From the NCBI GenBank assembly GCA_946886065.1, contig CAMPHU010000306.1:1-5036 (forward strand): a stretch of 5,036 nt of DNA. Direction: 5' to 3'. Of this stretch, positions 1 to 4,542 are shown piece after piece. Positions within the stretch are counted from its first letter, which is position 1. The number at the start of each line of letters is the position of its first letter. The stretch is from an uncultured Massilia sp. (GTDB taxonomy: Bacteria; Pseudomonadota; Gammaproteobacteria; Burkholderiales; Burkholderiaceae). The position numbers and the translations under genes were made by a program. The notes below the pieces were generated by a model. It was given only the letters and a program-made list of their open reading frames with translations. It ran no database searches and was not told the DNA's origin.

Positions 1-563
1 GCCATGTCGTGCTGGTAGCCGGTGCGGTAGTTGACGTGGGTGAGCATCAGGACCGCGCAGTCGCCGTCCACGGCGGCCGGGATCTCCTCGATGCTGTCGA
101 CCAGGCGCACCCGGTAGCCCCGCTCGAGCCAGTTGGTGAGCCCTTCGGCCATATAGATATCGGTCGGGAAGTTGCTGCGCTCGGTGACGATGGTGCGGCG
201 GTGGCTGGTTTCTCCCTGGGCCTGGAGGTGCAGGGCGGCCGCCAGCGCCTTGAACAGGTTCAGCGAGGTGGTGTCGGTGACGGCCACTTCGCCGGCGCGC
301 GCGCCGATCAGGGGCGCCAGGCGGTCGCCCAGGCGTTTCGGCATGTCGAACCAGCCGGCGGTGTTCCAGCTCTTGATCAGGCCGACGCCCCATTCCTGGG
401 CCACGACCTGCTGGGCGCGCGCCAGGGCGGCCCTGGGGCGGGCGCCGAGCGAGTTCCCGTCCAGGTAGATGACGCCAGGGGGCAGGTCGAAGCGCTCGCG
501 CAGGGAGGCCAGCGGGTCGGCCGCATCGCGGGCCAGGCAATCGGCGCGGGTGGTATTGGTCAT
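1..563 (-). CDS. kynU: Kynureninase, N-terminal 187 residues (3' part beyond the window)
   Basis: Kynureninase (EC 3.7.1.3) is a cytosolic PLP enzyme that cleaves L-kynurenine to anthranilate and L-alanine in tryptophan catabolism. Reading leftward from ATG at 563-561, 187 codons are open to the window edge; the family is usually about 410-420 residues, so less than half is visible. Recognisable family segments are [13 protein letters not shown] (31-43), the W-G-x-x-L-I-K-S-W-N block (58-67), the PLP-phosphate-contacting stretch [12 protein letters not shown] (96-107), [15 protein letters not shown] (128-142) and [14 protein letters not shown] at the edge (174-187). The PLP-binding lysine lies outside. 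A Shine-Dalgarno AAGGA (570-574, minus strand) stands 6 nt before the ATG. The start overlaps the kynB stop as ATGA (560-563), so translational coupling is likely. Assignment is firm; intactness beyond the edge is unknown. Confidence 0.95.
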   Translation of the reverse strand, partial: MTNTTRADCLARDAADPLASLRERFDLPPGVIYLDGNSLGARPRAALARAQQVVAQEWGVGLIKSWNTAGWFDMPKRLGDRLAPLIGARAGEVAVTDTTSLNLFKALAAALHLQAQGETSHRRTIVTERSNFPTDIYMAEGLTNWLERGYRVRLVDSIEEIPAAVDGDCAVLMLTHVNYRTGYQHDM

Positions 564-1219
564 GCGGATTCCTTCGAGGGGAGGGCGCGGACGAGTTGGC
601 GTAATACTGCGCGCACGGGGCTGGCATCCATGCCGGCGAATTTCAGGGGCAGGGCGATCAGTTCGTAGTCGCCCTCGGGCACCTCGTCGAGCACGATGCC
701 TTCGAGGATGGCCATGCGGTTCGCGCGCACGGCGTGGTGGGCATCCAGGGTCTTGGAATCCTGCGGGTCGAGCGAGGCGGCGTCGGTGCCGATCAGGACC
801 ACGCCGCGGCTGGCGAGCAGCGCGATGGCGGCCGGGGTGATGGCGGCGAAGTCCGGATCCCACTCGGCTTGCGGCGCGCGCGCGTAGGTACGCAGCAGCA
901 CGCGCGGCGGCACGCCGTCGAGGCGGCCGGCCAGGTCGGCGGCATCCACCGCGCGGACGCCGATGCAGTGGATCACGCGGCAGGGGCCGAGGTAGGGCGC
1001 CAGTCCGACCTGGTCGATGCTCGCGCCTTCCGGGTCGTAGTGCGAGGGGGCGTCGGTGTGCGCGCCCAGGTGGGTGCTCATGGTCATGCGGCTGACGTGG
1101 ACCGGGCAGCCGTTCCCGATCTGCCAGGTGGGGGCGGCCTCGAACGGCGTGTCGCCGGGCCAGACCGGGATGCCGACCGAGATTGTCGGGCTGATATCCC
1201 AGAGTTGCGGAGCTTCCAT
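560..1219 (-). CDS. kynB: Kynurenine formamidase (arylformamidase), KynB type
   Basis: KynB (EC 3.5.1.9) hydrolyses N-formyl-L-kynurenine to kynurenine and formate, upstream of KynU. The 219-residue product has the usual length of bacterial KynB in the metal-dependent cyclase family. Family features are LWDISPTIS at the N-terminus (6-14), VWPGDTPF (19-26), the metal-binding H-x-G-x-H-x-D-x-P-x-H motif (H50, H54, D56, H60), GTDAASLDP (144-152), and H161 and E173 at positions where the family has its further catalytic and metal-binding residues. An in-frame start at 1348 exists, but its 43 extra residues do not resemble the family. ATG at 1219-1217 is preceded by GAGGG five bases upstream and gives the family N-terminus. 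The gene is first of a kynB-kynU operon and divergent from flhDC. Whether kynA follows kynU cannot be seen. Confidence 0.95.
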   Translation of the reverse strand: MEAPQLWDISPTISVGIPVWPGDTPFEAAPTWQIGNGCPVHVSRMTMSTHLGAHTDAPSHYDPEGASIDQVGLAPYLGPCRVIHCIGVRAVDAADLAGRLDGVPPRVLLRTYARAPQAEWDPDFAAITPAAIALLASRGVVLIGTDAASLDPQDSKTLDAHHAVRANRMAILEGIVLDEVPEGDYELIALPLKFAGMDASPVRAVLRQLVRALPSKESA

Positions 1220-1239
1220 GCGTACCCTCGTGGAAAAGA

Positions 1240-1251
1240 TTGAAGCTTCAA
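1240..1251. promoter_or_regulatory. 12-bp perfect palindrome just upstream of kynB, candidate operator
   Basis: TTGAAGCTTCAA is a perfect palindrome centred about 26 bp upstream of the kynB start, between its Shine-Dalgarno and the likely promoter area. In other proteobacteria kyn operons are controlled by the Lrp/AsnC-type regulator KynR, usually encoded beside kynB. No kynR lies on this side here, so a link to KynR is speculation. It could also be a chance palindrome containing a HindIII-type hexamer. Confidence 0.3.
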
Positions 1252-1269
1252 GTAATTGTTTAGCCTCGC

Positions 1270-1278
1270 AGTGTAGCA
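1270..1278 (-). promoter_or_regulatory. Possible extended -10 element for kynB
   Basis: On the minus strand TGC-TACACT forms a TGn-extended -10-like element (TACACT matches four of six bases of TATAAT), placing a start near 1263 and a leader of about 44 nt before kynB. No convincing -35 hexamer lies 16-18 bp upstream (the bases there are GC-rich), so this is only the best candidate in the interval between kynB and the sigma-28 array. Confidence 0.2.
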
Positions 1279-1366
1279 AGATCCAGGCTTGGCCGCGCTG
1301 GTTAATGCTTTTTTGCCAAGGGTTTTTATGCAGGCAAAAGAAATTCAACTTTTTTGCGCCGGACCC

Positions 1367-1393
1367 TAAAGTTCCCTCAAACCCGTCCGATAA
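1367..1393 (+). promoter_or_regulatory. Sigma-28 (FliA) promoter P1 upstream of flhDC
   Basis: TAAAGTTC (1367-1374), an 11-bp spacer and TCCGATAA (1386-1393) match the enterobacterial FliA consensus TAAAGTTT-N11-GCCGATAA at all but two positions. It points toward flhD, with a predicted start near 1401 and a leader of about 396 nt. It is the outermost of three such sites. Confidence 0.75.
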
Positions 1394-1440
1394 CGATCTC
1401 AGATAGGCAGCAATAGGTCGAAAAAATTTTCAAGCAACCC

Positions 1441-1467
1441 TAAAGTTCTTTCCTGGTGAGCCGATAA
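1441..1467 (+). promoter_or_regulatory. Sigma-28 (FliA) promoter P2 upstream of flhDC
   Basis: TAAAGTTC (1441-1448), an 11-bp spacer and a perfect GCCGATAA (1460-1467) make this the best match of the three, with one mismatch in sixteen to the E. coli FliA consensus. An A/T-rich tract at 1421-1430 lies about 10-20 bp before the -35 box and may help as an UP-like or bent element. The predicted start is near 1475. Confidence 0.8.
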
Positions 1468-1514
1468 GGCTAGGGAAGGGGTAGCAAAGGGCGAAAAAAA
1501 TTTTCGAAAAACCC

Positions 1515-1541
1515 TAAAGTTCCCCTAAAGCCTGACGATAA
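1515..1541 (+). promoter_or_regulatory. Sigma-28 (FliA) promoter P3, proximal to flhD
   Basis: TAAAGTTC (1515-1522), an 11-bp spacer and GACGATAA (1534-1541) give two mismatches to the FliA consensus. A/T-rich 1494-1504 precedes it at the same relative place as in P2. The start would fall near 1549, giving a leader of about 248 nt. An inverted repeat (1531-1550) covers its -10 box. Confidence 0.75.
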
Positions 1542-1550
1542 CGTGTCAGG
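1531..1550. promoter_or_regulatory. Inverted repeat overlapping the -10 of P3, candidate operator
   Basis: Arms CCTGAC (1531-1536) and GTCAGG (1545-1550) are perfectly complementary around an 8-bp centre that contains the GATAA of P3. The arrangement suits a dimeric repressor blocking only P3. A third related half-site, CTGAC, sits at 1568-1572. No regulator is identified. Confidence 0.35.
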
Positions 1551-1796
1551 GATGCGACAGATCAAGTCTGACGCGACTCACAATCCAGGGTGCTTTCCAG
1601 CACCGCCTCCATCCCCTTCTTCATAGGGGAATCAGAGTGATCCAAGAGGGTTTGTCAGACAAACTCCTACGGGTCATGTCCGTCATTCGCGGACGAAAAA
1701 TACAGCGTTTCTCCGATTTCGAAAAAGTTGCCTCACGGCGAGAATCTATCTCAACGGCAACACAGAAGTCGCCGGTTCAACGAACGGAGAGAGAAA
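1542..1796 (+). other. Long flhD leader with four short hairpins
   Basis: Downstream of P3 there is no recognisable gene before flhD. Four short inverted repeats can be read. GGTGCT/AGCACC encloses a TTCC loop (1589-1604). TCCCCT/AGGGGA encloses 7 nt (1612-1630). GTTTG/CAAAC sits within the odd palindrome 1650-1664. GTCCG/CGGAC encloses 7 nt (1678-1694). None is followed by a T-tract, so they do not look like intrinsic terminators. Long flhDC leaders are known in enterobacteria as targets of CsrA and small RNAs; whether that holds here is inference. GGA triplets occur in the loop or stem regions and in the flhD Shine-Dalgarno. Confidence 0.45.
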
Positions 1797-1822
1797 ATGA
1801 CTGCGAACGACATGATGGCTGA
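1637..1822 (+). other. Possible small upstream ORF (61 codons) overlapping the flhD start
   Basis: A GTG at 1637 has GGGGA (1626-1630) six bases upstream and opens a reading frame of 61 residues ending at TGA 1820-1822, 26 bp inside flhD in a different frame. An internal ATG at 1676 would give 48 residues. The product is rich in Arg, Lys, Ser and Glu, has no hydrophobic segment and resembles no family I know. The GGGGA lies in the 3' arm of the hairpin 1612-1630, so translation might be conditional. It may equally be a chance open frame. Confidence 0.2.
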
Positions 1823-2114
1823 AATTCGTGATGCTAACCTGAGCTACCTGATGCTCGCCCAGCAGATGATCCGCGCCGACAAGGTCACCGCAATCTTCCG
1901 CCTCGGTATCTCGGCCGACATCGCCGACCTGATCGAAGGCATGAGCAACGCCCAGATCCTGAAGCTGGCAGGCGGCAACATGATGCTGGCCCGCTTCCGC
2001 TTCGACGACACCGCCATCCTGGGCATGCTGACCAGCCACACCAAGGAACGCAGCCTGGCCCAGTCGCACGCCGCCATCCTGATGGCCGGCCAGCCGGTCG
2101 AAGAGATCGTATAA
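1797..2114 (+). CDS. flhD: Flagellar transcriptional activator subunit FlhD
   Basis: FlhD pairs with FlhC as FlhD4C2, the master activator of class II flagellar promoters. The 105-residue product is slightly shorter than E. coli FlhD (about 116-119) because it lacks the basic C-terminal tail. The signature N14-L-S-Y-L-x-L-A-Q-x-x-I (14-25), DKVTAIFRLGIS (28-39) and FRFDD (67-71) are clear. Residue 65, where E. coli has the cysteine of the FlhD dimer disulfide, is alanine, and the protein contains no cysteine. ATG 1797 is chosen because GGAG (1786-1789) lies seven bases before it and it aligns residue for residue with E. coli FlhD; an upstream in-frame TTG at 1728 would add unrelated sequence. 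The gene heads the flhDC operon downstream of three sigma-28 promoters. Confidence 0.97.
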   Translation: MTANDMMAEIRDANLSYLMLAQQMIRADKVTAIFRLGISADIADLIEGMSNAQILKLAGGNMMLARFRFDDTAILGMLTSHTKERSLAQSHAAILMAGQPVEEIV

Positions 2115-2123
2115 TCCGCATTA

Positions 2124-2155
2124 CGGCCTGTTGAGGCCGGTTGTTGAACAGGCCG
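2124..2155 (+). promoter_or_regulatory. Strong hairpin between flhD and flhC, next to the flhC ribosome binding site
   Basis: CGGCCTGTT (2124-2132) and AACAGGCCG (2147-2155) form a perfect 9-bp stem with a 14-nt loop. The stem ends one base before the flhC Shine-Dalgarno GGAG (2157-2160). With no T-run it is not an intrinsic terminator. It may stabilise the flhD message or tune ribosome access to flhC and hence FlhD:FlhC stoichiometry. The function is inferred. Confidence 0.55.
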
Positions 2156-2165
2156 CGGAGCAGTC

Positions 2166-2714
2166 ATGAGCAAAAAGAGCGTCGTATCGGAAGCCCAGGA
2201 AATCCACCTGGCGATCGAGCTGATCAATCTCGGCGCACGGCTCCAGCTGCTCGAGACCGAAGTCTCCCTGTCGCGCGAACGCCTGCTCAAGCTGTACAAG
2301 GAACTCAAGGGTGTCTCTCCACCCAAGGGCATGCTGCCGTTCTCGACGGACTGGTTCCTGACCTGGCAACCGAATATCCATTCCTCGCTCTTCATCAATA
2401 TCCATAACTTCCTGGTCGAACATGCCGGCGCTAGCGGCATCCAGGCGGTGATGAAGGCGTACAAGCTCTATCTCGAACAAATGCCGCCCGAGCCGGGCGA
2501 AGAGCCGCTGCTGTCGCTCACCCGCGCCTGGACCCTGGTGCGCTTCTTCCAGAGCGGCATGCTGGTGCTCGTGCCTTGCAGCAAATGCAAGGGCAAGTTC
2601 ATCGTCAATTCCCTCGACCTGAACGCCGACTACCAGTGCGGCCTGTGCCATATGCCTTCGCGCGCGGGCAAGACCCGCAAGGCCAAGGATGCGGCGAGTT
2701 CGCAGCAGGCCTGA
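2166..2714 (+). CDS. flhC: Flagellar transcriptional activator subunit FlhC
   Basis: FlhC is the zinc-containing DNA-binding partner in FlhD4C2. The 182-residue product is close to the usual length (about 190). The zinc ligands appear as C138-x-x-C141 and C158-x-x-C161, with the family context [10 protein letters not shown] and YQCGLC. Other family blocks are [17 protein letters not shown] (16-32), [11 protein letters not shown] (57-67) and the [10 protein letters not shown] segment (118-127). ATG 2166 has GGAG five bases upstream. It lies 51 bp after flhD with a stable hairpin in the gap, and 22 bp before the methyltransferase-like gene. The C-terminal tail is basic (RAGKTRKAK). All expected residues are present and it looks functional. 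Confidence 0.97.
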   Translation: MSKKSVVSEAQEIHLAIELINLGARLQLLETEVSLSRERLLKLYKELKGVSPPKGMLPFSTDWFLTWQPNIHSSLFINIHNFLVEHAGASGIQAVMKAYKLYLEQMPPEPGEEPLLSLTRAWTLVRFFQSGMLVLVPCSKCKGKFIVNSLDLNADYQCGLCHMPSRAGKTRKAKDAASSQQA

Positions 2715-2736
2715 GCCGGCCCGCTGACCCGGCTGC

Positions 2737-3495
2737 GTGAACCGCATCCTGCGTACGCCGGCGATCCAGGCGCTGCTCTTCCAGATTGCCGCTTTTCCGC
2801 TGACCCTGGCCGCCGTCTACTTCGCCGCGCGCGCCGGATTCCAGCCCGGCTACCTCCACGCCGCCCTGGCCCAGGGCCTGTTCGCCGCCGGATTGACCTG
2901 GTGGCGCGGCCTGGCCGGCTGGTGGCGCGCGATCCAGGGCGTTTTTCCAGTCGCCTTGCTCGGCGCCGACCAATTGGCGATTCCGCCCGGCGTTTTCCTG
3001 GCCGTCTTCCTGTTCCTATTACTGTTGTACTGGTCGACCTACCGCACCCAGGTGCCGTACTACCCGTCCGGCCGCAAGGTGTGGGATGCCGTGGCCGCAG
3101 CGCTGCCACAGGGCAGGGCGGTGAGAATGATCGATATCGGCAGCGGCCTCGGCGGCCTGGTGCTGGACCTGCAGCGCCGCCGGCCGGAATCGCGCTTCGA
3201 AGGCATCGAGCTGGCGCCTCTGCCCTGGCTGGCCAGCCTGCTGCGCGCAAAATTCGCGCGCAGCCCGGCCCGTTTCGTCCGCGGCGACTACGAACAGCTC
3301 GATTTGGGCGCCTACGACGCCGTGTTCGCCTACCTGTCCCCGGCGGCCATGCCGGCCCTGTGGAGCAAGGCCGTGCGCGAGATGCGGCCCGGCTCTGTAC
3401 TTTTTAGTTACGAATTCGTCATCGCCGAACGCCCGCCGAGCCGTATTGTCACTCCGTACAGGGAGGGGGCAAAGCTCTACCAATGGGACTTTTAG
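2737..3495 (+). CDS. Membrane-anchored class I SAM-dependent methyltransferase-like protein
   Basis: The 252-residue product begins with about 100 hydrophobic residues containing likely membrane helices near 10-30, 39-55 and 84-99, possibly one more near 66-82. A C-terminal Rossmann-type methyltransferase domain follows. Visible motifs are motif I MIDIGSGLGG (131-140), the acidic end of strand two in FEGIELAP (E158), GDY (183-185), YDAVFAYLSP (193-202) and REMRPGSVLFSYEF (214-227). There is no NPPY motif, arguing against an adenine or glutamine methyltransferase. The layout recalls the FAM173/ATPSCKMT-type membrane-anchored lysine methyltransferases, an inference from arrangement only. The start is GTG at 2737, the first start after an in-frame stop at 2725. 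It has no good Shine-Dalgarno, so coupling to flhC, 22 bp upstream, is likely. The substrate is unknown; its place between flhC and motA suggests, but does not prove, a motility role. Confidence 0.8.
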   Translation: MNRILRTPAIQALLFQIAAFPLTLAAVYFAARAGFQPGYLHAALAQGLFAAGLTWWRGLAGWWRAIQGVFPVALLGADQLAIPPGVFLAVFLFLLLLYWSTYRTQVPYYPSGRKVWDAVAAALPQGRAVRMIDIGSGLGGLVLDLQRRRPESRFEGIELAPLPWLASLLRAKFARSPARFVRGDYEQLDLGAYDAVFAYLSPAAMPALWSKAVREMRPGSVLFSYEFVIAERPPSRIVTPYREGAKLYQWDF

Positions 3496-3528
3496 GCGAC
3501 AAAGCACAGGGAAATGAGGCTGTTTTAC

Positions 3529-3557
3529 TTGCCGGTGGGCCATTCTCAAGCTATTGT
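3529..3557 (+). promoter_or_regulatory. Possible sigma-70-type promoter for motAB
   Basis: TTGCCG (3529-3534), a 17-bp spacer and TATTGT (3552-3557) each match four of six consensus bases. They lie in the 145-bp gap before motA, which is clearly richer in A/T than its surroundings. No TAAA-N15-CGATAA site is visible here, in contrast to the flhD upstream region. motAB may also be read through from flhDC, since no terminator is evident. Confidence 0.25.
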
Positions 3558-3640
3558 AGTTCCCTAGGTAAATATTTTCTAAAATCACTGTTTTTGATGC
3601 ATGGAAATGGTGGTTTAGGCATTTTCGGAGCGGAATTCCC

Positions 3641-4495
3641 TTGCTAGTCATTTTTGGTTACATCGTCGTCTGCGTGTCGGTGTTCGGCGGTTTTGTGATG
3701 GCTGACGGCCATCTCGCAACCCTGTTCCAGCCCATCGAGCTCCTGATGATCGGCGGCGCGGCTGTTGGCGCGTTCTTCGTCGGTAACAATGCCAAGTCGA
3801 TCAAGGCCACCTTGAAGGCCCTGCCGACCATCTTCAAGGGATCCCACTACACGAAAGACATGTACATGGAGCTGATGGCGCTCCAGTTCGACGTCCTGTC
3901 GAAGGTGCGCAAGGAAGGCCTGATGTCGATCGAAGGCGATATCGAGCAGCCCGAGGCCTCGCCCCTGTTCTCGAAATACCCGGCGGTGCTGGCCGACCAC
4001 CATATCGTCGAATTCATGACCGACTATCTGCGTCTCATGGTGTCAGGCAACATGGACGCCTTCCAGATCGAAAACCTGATGGACAACGAGATCGAAACCC
4101 ATCACCACGAAGGCGCCATTCCCGCGCACTGCATCGCCAAGCTGGGCGACGGCCTGCCGGCCTTCGGTATCGTGGCGGCGGTGATGGGCGTGGTGCACAC
4201 CATGGAATCGGTGGGCATTCCGCCGGCCGAGCTGGGCATCCTGATCGCGAAAGCGCTGGTCGGCACCTTCCTGGGTATCCTGCTGGCCTACGGCTTCGTC
4301 GGTCCGCTGGCGAGCGTGCTGGAACAGAAGCTGGAAGAGTCGACCAAGATGTTCCAGTGCGTGAAGGTCACCCTGCTGGCCAGCCTGAACGGCTATGCCC
4401 CGGCGCTGGCCGTCGAATTCGGCCGCAAGGTGCTGTACTCGACCGAGCGCCCGAGCTTCGCCGAACTCGAAGAGCACATCAAGAAGAAGAAGTAA
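3641..4495 (+). CDS. motA: Flagellar motor stator protein MotA (TTG start)
   Basis: MotA is the inner-membrane stator subunit that, with MotB, forms the proton channel and pushes on FliG in the rotor. The product has 284 residues, close to E. coli MotA (295). With the TTG at 3641 as residue 1, the key E. coli residues fall at identical numbers: R90 and E98 in the cytoplasmic loop that contacts FliG, and P173 and P222 in the channel region. This supports the rare start, as do the family N-terminus (MLVIFGYIVV) and GGA at 3632-3634 six bases upstream. Membrane helices lie near 2-20, 33-48, 172-190 and 200-222. The C-terminus ends in a lysine run. It follows the methyltransferase-like gene by 145 bp and precedes motB by 47 bp. 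It is intact. Confidence 0.97.
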   Translation: MLVIFGYIVVCVSVFGGFVMADGHLATLFQPIELLMIGGAAVGAFFVGNNAKSIKATLKALPTIFKGSHYTKDMYMELMALQFDVLSKVRKEGLMSIEGDIEQPEASPLFSKYPAVLADHHIVEFMTDYLRLMVSGNMDAFQIENLMDNEIETHHHEGAIPAHCIAKLGDGLPAFGIVAAVMGVVHTMESVGIPPAELGILIAKALVGTFLGILLAYGFVGPLASVLEQKLEESTKMFQCVKVTLLASLNGYAPALAVEFGRKVLYSTERPSFAELEEHIKKKK

Positions 4496-4542
4496 GCGCG
4501 CGATGGCTTTTGCATTCCACAACCTGAAGGCGGGAGGCGAGC

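Larger units (their letters stand above)
1364..1541 (+). repeat. Three-unit degenerate tandem repeat with 74-bp period carrying sigma-28 promoters
   Basis: The 12-mer ACCCTAAAGTTC occurs three times, with TAAAGTTC starting at 1367, 1441 and 1515, exactly 74 bp apart both times. Each copy is followed 11 bp later by a CGATAA box. Similarity extends upstream in copies two and three: AGCAA at 1409 and 1483, and an A-tract followed by ATTTTC at 1426 and 1500, all offset by 74 bp. Copy one has only a vaguer T-rich stretch there (1349-1355). The spacers between the boxes have diverged while the promoter boxes stayed nearly fixed, which suggests an old tandem duplication under selection for the promoters. 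Confidence 0.85.

Noticed and set aside
1220..1348. N-terminal extension of kynB to a start at 1348
   Set aside because: The 43 extra residues do not resemble the family, and the ATG at 1219 has a good Shine-Dalgarno.
9..1406. Several long plus-strand open frames opposite kynU and kynB (for example 9-668 and 734-1243)
   Set aside because: They are antisense frames kept open by high GC content. Their products are low-complexity Gly/Ala/Arg-rich, and the minus strand encodes clear KynU and KynB.
1589..1604. Hairpin GGTGCT-TTCC-AGCACC as an intrinsic terminator
   Set aside because: There is no T-run after the stem and it lies within the flhD leader, so termination is not supported.
1652..1680. 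TTGTCA at 1652-1657 as a -35 box for flhD
   Set aside because: No acceptable -10 hexamer lies 16-18 bp downstream.
1728..1796. Upstream TTG start for flhD at 1728
   Set aside because: It would add 23 polar residues absent from FlhD. The ATG at 1797 has GGAG at good distance and aligns with E. coli FlhD from residue 1.
1844..3250. Minus-strand open frames opposite flhD, flhC and the methyltransferase-like gene
   Set aside because: They lie antisense to genes with clear family motifs and have arginine/alanine-rich compositions typical of shadow frames.
3541..3625. Sigma-28 or sigma-54 promoter in front of motA
   Set aside because: TAAA occurs at 3569 and 3580 but no CGATAA follows at the right distance, and no GG-N10-GC sigma-54 pattern with flanking consensus was found.
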